A stretch of DNA of 55,545 bases from DAOUKH01 sp034421515 (lineage in GTDB: Bacteria; Chloroflexota; Dehalococcoidia; SHYB01): assembly GCA_034421515.1 (NCBI GenBank), contig DAOUKH010000072.1, positions 1 through 55,545 on the forward strand. The letters run 5' to 3'. Below, piece after piece: positions 33,694 to 42,740 of this stretch; positions within the stretch are counted from its first letter, which is position 1; each line of letters opens with the position of its first letter. The position numbers were made by a program, and so were the translations under genes. The notes under the pieces were generated by a model. That model was not told where the DNA came from. It ran no database searches and worked only from the letters and a program-made list of their open reading frames with translations.

Positions 33694-36147
33694 ATGCCCT
33701 CTTCCCTGCCGCTCGAGAGCGTCAACGTGCTCGACCTGAGCCGCGACGTGGCGGGCGCCTATTGCACGAAGCTGCTTGCCGACCTGGGGGCGACGGTGCT
33801 CATGGCCGAGCCGACGGGCGGACATCCGGCGCGCGCCGAGGGGCCCTTCCCCGGCGGCGTTCCTCACGCCGAGAAGAGCGGACTGTTCATCTACCTCGCC
33901 TCGAACAAGCGGAGCGTGGCCGTTGACGTGGAGACGCCGGCGGGCCGCGACCGCGCCGCCGAGCTCGCGGCGGACGCCGACCTCGTCGTCGAGAGCATGG
34001 CGCCGGGCCGGATCGGCGAACTCGCCCTCGGCTACGACCGGCTCAGCGCCGGGCACGACGACCTGGTGATGACCTCGGTGACCCCCTACGGCCAGTACGG
34101 CCCCTATCGCGACTGGCAATCGGAGGAGATCGTGGGGTGGGCGCTCAGTGGCTATCTCTATTTCGGCGGCGACCCGGAGCGCGAGCCGCTCATGGTCCAT
34201 AACAGGCAGGCCGATCTCCACGGCGGGGCGCACGGCGCGCTCGGCTCACTGGCCGCGCTGTGGTGGGCGCGCAGGACGGGCCAGGGCCAGTACGTCGACG
34301 TGTCGAGCTTCGAGGCGATGCTCACCGCCCACATCTGGACGACGACGATGTGGACGCAGTTGGGCGTGGTGATGGAGCGCACCGGGTCCGACGTAATGAA
34401 GTGCCGAGATGGGTGGATTCACTTCCTGTCGATGGCCGCCAGCCCCGAGCTGTTCGTCATGATCGACAAACCCGAGATGATGGACGATCCGCGCTTCCAA
34501 GACCGCGCGGGTTGGATGGCGGCGCAGCCGGAGATCCAGGCGCTGATCGGCGAGTGGTGCTTGGGCCAGAACAAGGAAGACGTGTGGCGCTTGGGCCAGG
34601 ACCTCCGCATCCCCTGTGCCCCGGTCTACGACGCCGCCGACCTCGCAAGCTCAGAACACCTGAAGGAGCGCGGCTTCTGGTGGGAGATCGACCACCCCGA
34701 GGCGGGCAGGGTCATCGTGCCGGGCGCGCCGTACCTGGTCGACGGCGAGACGCTGAAGCCGCGCACCGCGGCGCCGCGTATCGGCGAGCATGCCGATGGC
34801 TGGCCGGAGGACCGTCGCGGCCGCGCGCCCACGCCCAATATCTCGGCGTTCCGCTCACCCATCGAGCCCGACCCCAAGCCGGAGATGCCGCTGCCGCTGC
34901 AGGGCGTGCGCATCATCGAGGTGACCAACAACTGGGCCGGACCGGTGGCGGGGCGCAACCTCGGCGACATGGGCGCCGAGATCATCAAGGTCGAATCGCC
35001 GCAGCGCATCGCCGCCCGCCAGGGTCACTACACCGGCAATCAACCCTTCCGCTATCACTGGAACCGGGTGTCGTACAACTGCAAGATGAACCGGAGCAAG
35101 TACGGCATCACGCCGGACCTGTCGATGCCGGAAGGGCGCGACCTCTTCCTCGAGTTGGTGAAGGACGCCGACATCGTCATCGAGAACAACAGCCCGCGGG
35201 TGATGCGGAACCTCAACCTCACCTACGAGGTCCTCCGCGAGGTCAACCCTCGCCTGATCATGCTGCAAATCGCGGCCTACGGTCAAACGGGGCCCAACAC
35301 CGACTACATCGCCTACGGCGCGAACATCGAGGCGGCGAGCGGGCTTGCCTCGGTGACCGGCTACGCCGACGACGAGCGGCCCTACCGTACCGGCTACTTC
35401 TACGCCGACCCGGTCACCGCGACCCACGCCTCGGCGGCCATCCTCGCCGCGCTCCACCGCCGAGAGCAGACCGGCGAGGGCATGTACATCGACCTCTCCC
35501 TTCAGGAGAACGGCATTTCGTTTCTCCCGCAGTCGATGATCGAGTACACCATGAACGGAAAGCTGCCCGAACGGCGCGGCAACCGGCACACCGTCCACGC
35601 GCCGCAGGGGGTGTACCGCACCATCGGCGAGGATATGTGGGTGAGCCTCTGCGTGCGATCCGACGACGACTGGCGGCGGCTCGTCGACACGATCGGCGAC
35701 GATCGCCTCCGCGACGAACGCTTCGCCAATGAGGAGTCGCGCCGCACCCACCACGACGAGATCGATGGAGTCATCTCGGAGTGGGCCTTGGAGTACGATC
35801 ACAATGAGGCGTCGGCCATCCTGCAGGAGGCGGGCGTTCCCGCCGCGCCGGTGCTGATGAACTGGGAGATGGTGAGCAACTTGCACGCGTACGCGCGCGA
35901 CTTCTACGTGATCGTGCCGCAGCGTTCGATGGGTGCGTGGCCGTATCCGGGCATCACGTGGCACTTCTCGAAGACGCCGACCGAAATCCGCCTCTCCGCC
36001 CCCGACTTCGGCGAGCACAACCGGCTCGTCTTCGGCGACTATCTCGGCCTGAGCGAAGAGCAGATCGACGACTTCTACGACCGGCGGGTCATGGCCGATC
36101 TGCCCCCCGAGGAGTTTCTGCCGCCGCCCCCGGCCTACCGGCCGTAG
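33694..36147 (+). CDS. Bimodular CaiB/BaiF CoA-transferase, both halves with catalytic Asp
   Basis: 817 residues, two complete class III CoA-transferase domains (about 5-375 and 398-817) in one chain. The catalytic Asp is kept in both: D174 in RQADLHGG and D572 in FYADPVTA, each 19 residues before the (R/Q)TGxG motif. Class III enzymes are interlocked dimers, so one chain could fold as an intramolecular dimer. Sits behind the operator cluster and -10 box described above and 184 bp after the HicB-like gene. Its stop is 1 bp from the stop of the convergent lipoprotein gene. Substrate unknown. Confidence 0.92.
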   Translation: MPSSLPLESVNVLDLSRDVAGAYCTKLLADLGATVLMAEPTGGHPARAEGPFPGGVPHAEKSGLFIYLASNKRSVAVDVETPAGRDRAAELAADADLVVESMAPGRIGELALGYDRLSAGHDDLVMTSVTPYGQYGPYRDWQSEEIVGWALSGYLYFGGDPEREPLMVHNRQADLHGGAHGALGSLAALWWARRTGQGQYVDVSSFEAMLTAHIWTTTMWTQLGVVMERTGSDVMKCRDGWIHFLSMAASPELFVMIDKPEMMDDPRFQDRAGWMAAQPEIQALIGEWCLGQNKEDVWRLGQDLRIPCAPVYDAADLASSEHLKERGFWWEIDHPEAGRVIVPGAPYLVDGETLKPRTAAPRIGEHADGWPEDRRGRAPTPNISAFRSPIEPDPKPEMPLPLQGVRIIEVTNNWAGPVAGRNLGDMGAEIIKVESPQRIAARQGHYTGNQPFRYHWNRVSYNCKMNRSKYGITPDLSMPEGRDLFLELVKDADIVIENNSPRVMRNLNLTYEVLREVNPRLIMLQIAAYGQTGPNTDYIAYGANIEAASGLASVTGYADDERPYRTGYFYADPVTATHASAAILAALHRREQTGEGMYIDLSLQENGISFLPQSMIEYTMNGKLPERRGNRHTVHAPQGVYRTIGEDMWVSLCVRSDDDWRRLVDTIGDDRLRDERFANEESRRTHHDEIDGVISEWALEYDHNEASAILQEAGVPAAPVLMNWEMVSNLHAYARDFYVIVPQRSMGAWPYPGITWHFSKTPTEIRLSAPDFGEHNRLVFGDYLGLSEEQIDDFYDRRVMADLPPEEFLPPPPAYRP

Positions 36148-36148
36148 A

Positions 36149-36580
36149 TTACTTCGGGGTCTCGCGAAAGCCTTCTGCGTCTACGACCAAGCGCCAGCCG
36201 TTGTCGACGAGGGCTTGCTTGCTCACTTGCTGGAAGGCGAGGGTGTCGCTGCCCCTTATGAGGACGAAGATGTAGGTGTCGAGGTCGACGCCGCCGGCGA
36301 TGGCGATCTCGGTCTCGGCCAGGGCGGGGAGGTAGGCGAAGTTGGTGGTGACCCCGCCCGACGTGATCTTCAGCTCTTGGGCGTTGACGTCGAGCAGGCG
36401 GAAGATGAACTGTTCGTCGGCGTTATTCTCGAGCGTGAAGACCTGATCGACCGGCTGGGGGACGGGCGTCGCGGTCGGCTCGACCGTCGGCACGGCCGTT
36501 GGGTCGCCGCCGCCGCAGGCCGCGGCGAGGAGCGAGACGATTGCGGCGGCGAGCGCCGCCCGCGCTGCGGTCAGGGTCAT
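36149..36580 (-). CDS. Small lipoprotein of unknown function
   Basis: 143 residues. Signal peptide with lipobox LAAAC, lipidated Cys at 22, then a Pro/Thr/Val-rich linker (PTAVPTVEPTATPVPQP) of the kind that lifts a domain off the membrane, and a beta-rich domain of about 100 residues (QVFTLENNADEQFIFRLLDV...). I do not recognise the domain. Last gene in the leftward series acylase-epimerase-SDR-lipoprotein, 29 bp after the SDR stop, which may be chance or true operon membership. Confidence 0.75.
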   Translation of the reverse strand: MTLTAARAALAAAIVSLLAAACGGGDPTAVPTVEPTATPVPQPVDQVFTLENNADEQFIFRLLDVNAQELKITSGGVTTNFAYLPALAETEIAIAGGVDLDTYIFVLIRGSDTLAFQQVSKQALVDNGWRLVVDAEGFRETPK

Positions 36581-36609
36581 TCGCGCGAAGCCTCGGAGAC
36601 GCTCATGGC

Positions 36610-37488
36610 CTAGGAGAGCATCTCCCGCGCGGCCGCGGCGAGGTCGTCCACGTCCCAGCGTTCCTTGCCGGTCTGCCGCGACGGCTCCCGGACCGGAGAC
36701 ATGACGGCGACGCTCTGCCGCTCCATCTCGAAGGCGAGCCCGGTGACGTCCTTCGATGCGTCGCTTGCCAGATAGACCACGATCGGCGCGATGTCCTCCG
36801 GCTGCGCAATCGTCGCAGCGAAGGCGTTCACTTCCTCCTTGGGCATCCCCTCCACGGTGTGCAGCGATTCGAGGAAGTGGTCGACGGCGCGGGTCTGGGT
36901 GAGTCCGGGCGCGACGGCGTTCACTCGTACGCCGAACGGCTCCATCTCCAGCGACAGCGTGCGCATGAGCCCGAAGATCGCGCCCTTCGACGCGCCGTAG
37001 GCCCCCAGCCGGGTGACGCCCATGTAGAACGCTCCCGACGTGATGTTGATGATCGAACCCGACCGCTGCTCCTTCATCACCTTGGCCGCGTGCGTCGAGC
37101 AGTTGAACTGGCCGTGCACGTGGACGTCGATCGTGGCCCGCCAGTCCTCTGGACTGAGGTTGTAGAGATAGTCGCGGCGGTCCATCCCCGCGTTGGTGAC
37201 GATGACGTCGAGCTTGCCGAAGGAGTCAACGGCGGCTCGGACGATCTCGCCGGCCTGCTCGTAGTCGGTGACGTCGTGGTAGTCGGTGATCGCCGTGCCA
37301 CCGGCGGCGGTGATCGCGGCAACCGTCTCGTCGGCAGGCGTGGCGTCGGCTCCGCGGCCGGACAGGTCGGAGCCGAGGTCGTTGACCACCACCGACGCGC
37401 CTTCGGCGGCCAGCGCGATGGCGTAGGCGCGGCCGAGCCCGCGTCCCGATCCGGTCACCACGGCGGCCTTGCCTTGGAGCCGTTTCAT
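36610..37488 (-). CDS. SDR oxidoreductase, MFE-2 (3R-hydroxyacyl-CoA dehydrogenase)-like
   Basis: 292-residue short-chain dehydrogenase. NAD-binding TGSGRGLG, then VVVNDLGSDLSG, a stretch characteristic of the dehydrogenase part of peroxisomal multifunctional enzyme type 2 and its bacterial relatives; the Asp in VND favours NAD over NADP. Catalytic S151, Y164 and K168. It would oxidise a 3-hydroxyacyl-CoA, consistent with neighbouring CoA-ester enzymes. Starts 13 bp after the epimerase stop in the same leftward operon. C-terminal tail of about 40 residues beyond the core has EPSRQTGKERWDVDDLA. Confidence 0.88.
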   Translation of the reverse strand: MKRLQGKAAVVTGSGRGLGRAYAIALAAEGASVVVNDLGSDLSGRGADATPADETVAAITAAGGTAITDYHDVTDYEQAGEIVRAAVDSFGKLDVIVTNAGMDRRDYLYNLSPEDWRATIDVHVHGQFNCSTHAAKVMKEQRSGSIINITSGAFYMGVTRLGAYGASKGAIFGLMRTLSLEMEPFGVRVNAVAPGLTQTRAVDHFLESLHTVEGMPKEEVNAFAATIAQPEDIAPIVVYLASDASKDVTGLAFEMERQSVAVMSPVREPSRQTGKERWDVDDLAAAAREMLS

Positions 37489-37501
37489 GGAAGACCTCCG
37501 C

Positions 37502-38425
37502 TTAGTCGACGGCGAGGCGTTGGTCTTGCGGCGCGGCCTCGACCATGCGCCGCATCCCCTCGCGCCAGGGCACCTTCGTCCTGCCGATGAGCTGGTGCAT
37601 GAGGGTGGTGTCGCAGCTGTTGCCCGCGATGAAGTCGTCGGTGTAGCGGAATCTGGGCTCGACGCCGATCATCTCGCCGATATACGTGCACCAGTCCTCG
37701 GCGGCGACGGTCTCGCTGCCGCACCAGTTGACCACGGTGGCGGGGCTGGTGGCGACCTCGCAGAACGCCTGCACCTGCCGGACTATGTCGTCCTCGTAGA
37801 CCGGGTTGTAGTTGTTGGGCGGCCCTGCCCGCAGGGGGACCTCCTTGCCTGCCTTCATCAGGTTCATGTGCATGGCGGGGAGGCCGCCGTTGGGACCGTA
37901 GGGAACGTTGAGCCGGGCGATGATCGTGGGGAGGCCGAACTCGGAGGAGACGAAGCGGGCCACCGCCTCGCCGCAGAGCTTCGATGGCCCGTACGTCGGC
38001 GCCATGGATGCCATCGTCTGGCTCATCAGTGGGCTGCCCTCGCCGTAGGGCGGGGCTTCGGGGCCGCCGTAGACGGCGGTGGTGCCGCAGTGGAAGAAGA
38101 CCTTGGCCTTCCGGGTGTGGTACATCAGGTGCCCCACACCCTCGCCGTTGACCTTGATAGCGTGATCGAAGCTGGGCTGGGTGCGCCCCGTCTGGAAGGC
38201 GAAGTGGAGGACGTGGGTGAAGTCGTCGGGGACGTGGCCTAGGTTGTCGAGGGCGTAGTCGCCCTTGATGCAGCGGATGCCCAGCGCCTCCAGCCGCTCG
38301 CGCGAGCCCTCGGCGGTGAAGCGCGCGAGGGCGTGGACCTCGTTGTTCGGCGCCAACGCCCTGGCCACGGGAAAGGCGACCTGGCCGGTCGCGCCGGTGA
38401 TCAGGACCTTGGCGTCTTGCAGCAT
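37502..38425 (-). CDS. NAD-dependent epimerase/dehydratase family protein
   Basis: Extended-SDR protein, 307 residues. Nucleotide motif TGATGQVA near the N-terminus, CGTTAVYG strand, and catalytic Y145/K149 in APTYGPSKLCGE. The C-terminal half resembles the substrate domain of sugar-nucleotide epimerases and terpene/aldehyde-acting relatives. Being between an N-acyl-amino acid hydrolase and an MFE-2-like SDR, a role in catabolism is more likely than cell-wall sugar synthesis, though this is inference. ATG at 38425 is 24 bp after the upstream stop. Confidence 0.85.
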   Translation of the reverse strand: MLQDAKVLITGATGQVAFPVARALAPNNEVHALARFTAEGSRERLEALGIRCIKGDYALDNLGHVPDDFTHVLHFAFQTGRTQPSFDHAIKVNGEGVGHLMYHTRKAKVFFHCGTTAVYGGPEAPPYGEGSPLMSQTMASMAPTYGPSKLCGEAVARFVSSEFGLPTIIARLNVPYGPNGGLPAMHMNLMKAGKEVPLRAGPPNNYNPVYEDDIVRQVQAFCEVATSPATVVNWCGSETVAAEDWCTYIGEMIGVEPRFRYTDDFIAGNSCDTTLMHQLIGRTKVPWREGMRRMVEAAPQDQRLAVD

Positions 38426-38449
38426 CGAATGGGGCCGCGCCGGGGTGCG

Positions 38450-40147
38450 CTAGCGGTACCAGCCGCTCCGCAGCACCACGGCGGGGAGGTCGCCCGTCTC
38501 TTGCCCGCCGGCAATCGTGCGCCGGCCGTTCACCAGGACGTGCTCGACGCCGTCGGCGTTCTGCACCCAGCGGGTGTCGCCGCCGGGGAGGTCGTTCTTC
38601 GGCTCTTTATAATGCGTTTCGAGCTTGTCGAGGTCGAAGACGGCGATGTCTGCCTTCATGCCGGGTTTCAGGACGCCGCGGTCCGTCAGCCCGATCCACC
38701 GCGCGTGGTCGGCGGTGACCTTCTTGACGCCGTGCTCGAGGTCCATCACCTCGTTCTCGACGACCCACTTCTTGAGGAAGTAAGAGGCCTCGCCGCTCTT
38801 GCACTCGCTGGCGATGTGCGCGCCGGCGTCGGAGTTCATCGGCGAGACGTGGGCGTGGTTGAGCAACGGCGCGCGCGACTCGTCGGCGAGCCATTGCTCT
38901 TCCGGCATGAAGCGCATCTCGAACATTGTCTCGCCGTCCTCGGCGAGGGCGAGGTCGAGGAGCACGTCGGCCTTGTGCTTGCCCATCTCTTCGGCGAGCC
39001 GCGGGATGGTCTTGCCGTTGAGGCCGCGGTTCGCGTCGGTAGCCGCCTTGTGCACCGTGAAGTAGTCCCACACGATGCGGGGGCGGCGCATGTTGCGGGC
39101 GTCCATCGTGGCCTCGGCGTCGACCTCGTCGCGGAGCTGCTGCCGGATCGAGGCGTCGCCGAAGCGGGCGCGCCGCACCTCCGGCGCCTTGCCCATGATG
39201 TCGAACCACGTGTCCATGCTGTTGAAGGTCGTGGTGCCCGAGTTGATGCTGAAGATCTTGTAGAAGGGCTGCGACGCCACGACGCCGTAGATCTCGGCGC
39301 CCTTGGTGCGCGAGTCGGCCATGAAGTCCCAGGCGTCGGAGTTGCTGACACCGTTGAGCTGGATCGTCGTACCGCTCCGCTTGGCGAGGTTGAAGATGAG
39401 CTCCTTATCCTCTTTGCTCATCCCGGCGAAGAGGCCCTGCGGGATCAGGCCCATGGCCGTGGCGTTGAGCGACTTGAGCTCGTCGGCTAGGGCGTAGAGC
39501 TCCTCGGGCGCGGCCTGACGGCTGGGGACGGGTTCGCCCCGCGCCCCGAAGTGGCTCGGCGCCCGCGACGTGGTGAGCCCGAACGCGCCGGCCTCGATGC
39601 CGTCGTGCAGCACGCGCCGCATCTCGGCGACCTCGGCCTCGGTGGCCTCGCGCTCGAGGGCGGCCTCGCCCATCACGTAGTAGCGCAGGGTCGAGTGGCC
39701 CACCATGGTCACCGCGTTGACGCCCAGGCCCTTGTCCATGCTTGCGAGATACTGGTCGGTGGTCACCCAGTCCCACGGCAGGTTCTCGTGGAAGATCTTG
39801 GGCGCGATCTCTTCCACCTGCCCGAACATCTGAATGATGTAGTCGCGGTCTTCGGGCTTCACCGGGGCAAGCGTGTAGCCGCAGTTCCCCATGAGCACCG
39901 TGGTCACGCCGTGCCAGGACGACGAGGAGCCCCGCGGCTCCCAGATGAGCTGGCCGTCGAGGTGGGTGTGCGGGTCGATGATGCCCGGCGTCACCACGAG
40001 CCCTGCCGCGTCGATCGTTTCGCCCGAGGTGCTCAGGCCGGGCCCGATCTCCGCGATCTGGGTGTCGCGAACCAGTACGTCGGCCGATTGCCGAGGCTCG
40101 CCGGTCCCGTCCACGACTGTGCCGCCCTTGATGAGAATCTCGCTCAT
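38450..40147 (-). CDS. N-acyl-D-amino-acid deacylase (D-aminoacylase)-family amidohydrolase
   Basis: 565-residue amidohydrolase, first gene of the leftward operon. Begins ILIKGGTVVDGTGEPRQSADVLV; metal motif H60-T-H62 in DPHTHLDGQ, and Cys89 in MGNCGYTLAP, the metal-bridging Cys typical of D-aminoacylases. Late motifs NHAHVSPMNSDAGAH and RGVLKPGMKADIAVFD complete the family. ATG at 40147 has AAAGGGGA upstream, preferred to earlier frames. Many such proteins in oligotrophs are annotated as D-aminoacylases without proof, and the acylated substrate is unknown. Confidence 0.92.
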   Translation of the reverse strand: MSEILIKGGTVVDGTGEPRQSADVLVRDTQIAEIGPGLSTSGETIDAAGLVVTPGIIDPHTHLDGQLIWEPRGSSSSWHGVTTVLMGNCGYTLAPVKPEDRDYIIQMFGQVEEIAPKIFHENLPWDWVTTDQYLASMDKGLGVNAVTMVGHSTLRYYVMGEAALEREATEAEVAEMRRVLHDGIEAGAFGLTTSRAPSHFGARGEPVPSRQAAPEELYALADELKSLNATAMGLIPQGLFAGMSKEDKELIFNLAKRSGTTIQLNGVSNSDAWDFMADSRTKGAEIYGVVASQPFYKIFSINSGTTTFNSMDTWFDIMGKAPEVRRARFGDASIRQQLRDEVDAEATMDARNMRRPRIVWDYFTVHKAATDANRGLNGKTIPRLAEEMGKHKADVLLDLALAEDGETMFEMRFMPEEQWLADESRAPLLNHAHVSPMNSDAGAHIASECKSGEASYFLKKWVVENEVMDLEHGVKKVTADHARWIGLTDRGVLKPGMKADIAVFDLDKLETHYKEPKNDLPGGDTRWVQNADGVEHVLVNGRRTIAGGQETGDLPAVVLRSGWYR

Positions 40148-40244
40148 GCCGAGTCCCCTTTCGCTCGCATCACATTCAGTGCGCCAGTGTACGACATCGG
40201 CCCAATGGACGGAAGAGCGCCCCCGCATTCCTCTGGACAGGGCG

Positions 40245-40404
40245 ACACCCTAACCCTCGCCCGCAGGGGGAACACCCCAAACCTCGCCCCCGCAGGGGGA
40301 GTACCCCAAACCTCTCCCCCTCTGGGGGAGACTGAGAGAGGGCCGGGGGTGGGGTGGTCCGGCCTCTTCTCCCCACGGGAGAAGATTGAGATGAGGGGCC
40401 CCCT
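40245..40404 (-). repeat. Dispersed two-hairpin repeat (copy 6, inverted) with tandemly expanded hairpin
   Basis: On the minus strand: GGGGGCCCCTCATCTCAATC, hairpin CTTCTCCC/GGGGAGAAG, then CTCTCTCAGTCTCCCCC. The terminal hairpin unit is present three times in tandem: 40245-40271, 40272-40300 and 40301-40329 (27, 29, 29 bp), all containing ACCCY-AA-CCTCxCCC then a GGGGGA arm. It fills most of the 293-bp gap between the acylase and EMO-like genes. Confidence 0.85.
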
Positions 40405-40440
40405 CGACGGTCACCAAAGGCCATCGAAGACGGCCCCGCC

Positions 40441-42549
40441 CTACTCCATAGACTCCCCGACGAGCTCGATCACATCCACCACTTCTACCTCGCCGGCCTT
40501 GCCGGCGGACTCGACGCCTTCGGTCAGCATTTGGAGGCAGAAGGGGCAGGAGACGCCGATCTTGTCGGGGGCCGTCTCGAGAATCTGCTCGGTGCGGACG
40601 TGGTTGATGCGGCGGCCGGAGCCCTCCTCGACGAACATGTGCCCGCCGCCGGCGCCGCAGCAGAAGCCGCGCTCGCGGTTGCGGAGCGGCACCTCCTGCA
40701 ACTCGATGCCGGGGATGGCGGCGACGATGTCGCGGGGCTCGTCGTAGATGCCGTTGTGGCGGCCCAGGTAGCAGGAGTCGTGGTAGGTCACCTTGGCGGC
40801 GATGGGCTTGCCGAGCTTCAGCTTGCCGTCGTCCATGAGCCGCCGCACGAAGGTGGCGTAGTGCTCGACCTCGTAGGCCCCGCCGAAGTCGGGGTATTCG
40901 TGCTTCAGCGTGTTGAAGCAGTGGGGGCAGGTGGTGACGATCTTCATCGGCTTGTGCTCGCCGAGCACCTCGACGTTGCGACGCGCCATGATCTCGAACA
41001 GGTACTCGTGGCCGATCCGCCGCGCCGGGTCGCCGGTGCAGCCCTCGGCGTTGCCCAGGATCGCGTAGCTGACGCCGGCCCGGTCGAGGACGCGGGCCAT
41101 GGCCCGGGCGGTGGCCTGGCTGCGCTCTTCGAGCGCGGCGGTGCAGCCGACCCAGAACAGCACGTCCACGGTTTCCGAAGGCCCCGCGCCGTTCCCCAGG
41201 CTCTTCACCGGCAGGCCGTCCGTCCAGTCGGTCCGTGAGGCCTGCGCTCCCCGCCAGGGATGGCCGCGCGTCTCCAGGCTCTGCAACGTCTGCTGTGCCG
41301 TGGGCGGCATGTTCGACTCGGTCATCACCAGGTAGCGCCTCAGGTCGACGATGCTGTCGATGTGGTCGACGAGCACGGGGCACTCCTGCACGCAGGCCCC
41401 GCAGGTCACGCAGTCCCAGACCCACTCCTCGGTGAAGTGCCGTCCCAGGAGCGGATGCGCGTCGGACGCCTGCTCACGCTCCTCCTGCGTCGCCGCCTTG
41501 GCGACGGCGGGGGCGACTTCGAGCAGGTTGTGCTTGACGCCCTCGATGAGGTCCATCGGCGAGAGCGGCTTGCCGCTGATGTTGGCGGGGCAGTTGAAGG
41601 TGCAGCGTCCGCAGACGGCGCAGGCGTAGCCGTCGACGAGCTCTTTCCAGGTGAACTCGTGGGGGTGCTTGGCGCCCCAGACCTCGGCCTCCTCCATGTC
41701 GGGCATGGGACGCAGCGCGCCGCGTGGCGTGAGCTTGCGGAAGAAGGCGTTGAGGGGCGACGCGATGATGTGGAAGTGCTTGGACATCGGGATGTAGACG
41801 AAGAAGCCCACCGTGATGAGGAAGTGCACCCAGTAGAAGATGCCGTGCATGGTCTTTGCCGCCGAGGCGGAGAAGCCCGACGATCCCAGCGCCGTGCCGA
41901 TGCTCCCCGAAATCGGCGTCCCGGCGGCGATCTCCGGCGTAATCGCCCCGCCGAGGTAGGCGACGGCTGCCGGGTTCGCCTCGGCCGCCGCGACGATCGA
42001 GATCTGGGTCAGCTGGTGGAACAACATCAGCGACCCTGTCGCCATGAGGATGAGGCCGGGCTCGTAGCCCTGCAGCCCGTCCAGCCGCTTGGGACGGCCG
42101 ATCCAGCGGCGCGCCGCCGCCCAGATCACCGAAGCGAGCACCAGCACGGTGAGGATGTCGAGCCACCAGAAGAAGACTTCGAGGCCGGTCGGCGAGAGCA
42201 CGAAGGCCGAGTTGGTGGGCTTGATGGGGTCGAGGACGAGGAAGAGCGTGTAGCCGACCAGCTTCGAGATGAAGCCCCAAAAGATGATGAAGTGGCCGAT
42301 GCCGGCCAGGTCGCGCCAACGCAACGACACGCTCATCAACACGCGCCGGTGACCGAAGACGACGAGGACCATGCCCCACAGTCGTTGCAAGGGATGGTCG
42401 AAGCGTGGGTCTTCGCGCTTCCCGAGCAGGACCGGCGTCACGAAGCGTGCGTAGATGGCGTAAGAGCCGGCCGCGATGCCGAAACCGCCGATGATGAAGA
42501 GCGGGACCCAGAGAGGGAGGACGCCGAACAGGTCGCCGGGGACAATCAT
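40441..42549 (-). CDS. Membrane Fe-S oxidoreductase, EMO-like (NarI-type cytochrome b plus HdrD-like)
   Basis: 702 residues. The N-terminal third has five membrane segments (about residues 10-35, 75-105, 120-145, 160-185, 240-270) of the nitrate reductase gamma type with haem-ligand candidates in TM helices. Then two 4Fe-4S motifs, CAVCGRCTFNCP and CVTCGACVQECP, and two CCG domains including GFCCGAGGGHMF and CPHCFNTLKHEYP. This layout is that of the ETF:menaquinone oxidoreductase (EMO) described in syntrophic fatty-acid oxidisers and of related HdrD/GlpC-like proteins. It would pass electrons from acyl-CoA dehydrogenases via ETF to menaquinone. No etfAB or acyl-CoA dehydrogenase gene is in the window. 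Confidence 0.85.
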   Translation of the reverse strand: MIVPGDLFGVLPLWVPLFIIGGFGIAAGSYAIYARFVTPVLLGKREDPRFDHPLQRLWGMVLVVFGHRRVLMSVSLRWRDLAGIGHFIIFWGFISKLVGYTLFLVLDPIKPTNSAFVLSPTGLEVFFWWLDILTVLVLASVIWAAARRWIGRPKRLDGLQGYEPGLILMATGSLMLFHQLTQISIVAAAEANPAAVAYLGGAITPEIAAGTPISGSIGTALGSSGFSASAAKTMHGIFYWVHFLITVGFFVYIPMSKHFHIIASPLNAFFRKLTPRGALRPMPDMEEAEVWGAKHPHEFTWKELVDGYACAVCGRCTFNCPANISGKPLSPMDLIEGVKHNLLEVAPAVAKAATQEEREQASDAHPLLGRHFTEEWVWDCVTCGACVQECPVLVDHIDSIVDLRRYLVMTESNMPPTAQQTLQSLETRGHPWRGAQASRTDWTDGLPVKSLGNGAGPSETVDVLFWVGCTAALEERSQATARAMARVLDRAGVSYAILGNAEGCTGDPARRIGHEYLFEIMARRNVEVLGEHKPMKIVTTCPHCFNTLKHEYPDFGGAYEVEHYATFVRRLMDDGKLKLGKPIAAKVTYHDSCYLGRHNGIYDEPRDIVAAIPGIELQEVPLRNRERGFCCGAGGGHMFVEEGSGRRINHVRTEQILETAPDKIGVSCPFCLQMLTEGVESAGKAGEVEVVDVIELVGESME

Positions 42550-42644
42550 CCGGTGAGGACTATCCGTTCTAGGGGTGAGCTTGTGGAGGGAGGTACCACT
42601 GCCGCCGCCTCGGCTCCAAAAAGTTTAACACATCATCTAACGCC

Positions 42645-42679
42645 CACTCTCCCAACGGGAGAGGATTGAGGTGGGGGCC
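42645..42679 (-). repeat. Dispersed repeat, left half only, degenerate (copy 7, inverted)
   Basis: On the minus strand: GGCCCCCACCTCAATCCTCTCCC then GGGAGAG. It lies in the gap between vapC and the EMO-like gene start and lacks the CTCTCTCAGTC half. Confidence 0.6.
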
Positions 42680-42740
42680 GCCTAGCCAACCTGGCGTCAA
42701 TCAGCCCCAGTCTGCCAACGGGATAGGACGGCGGCGCGGC

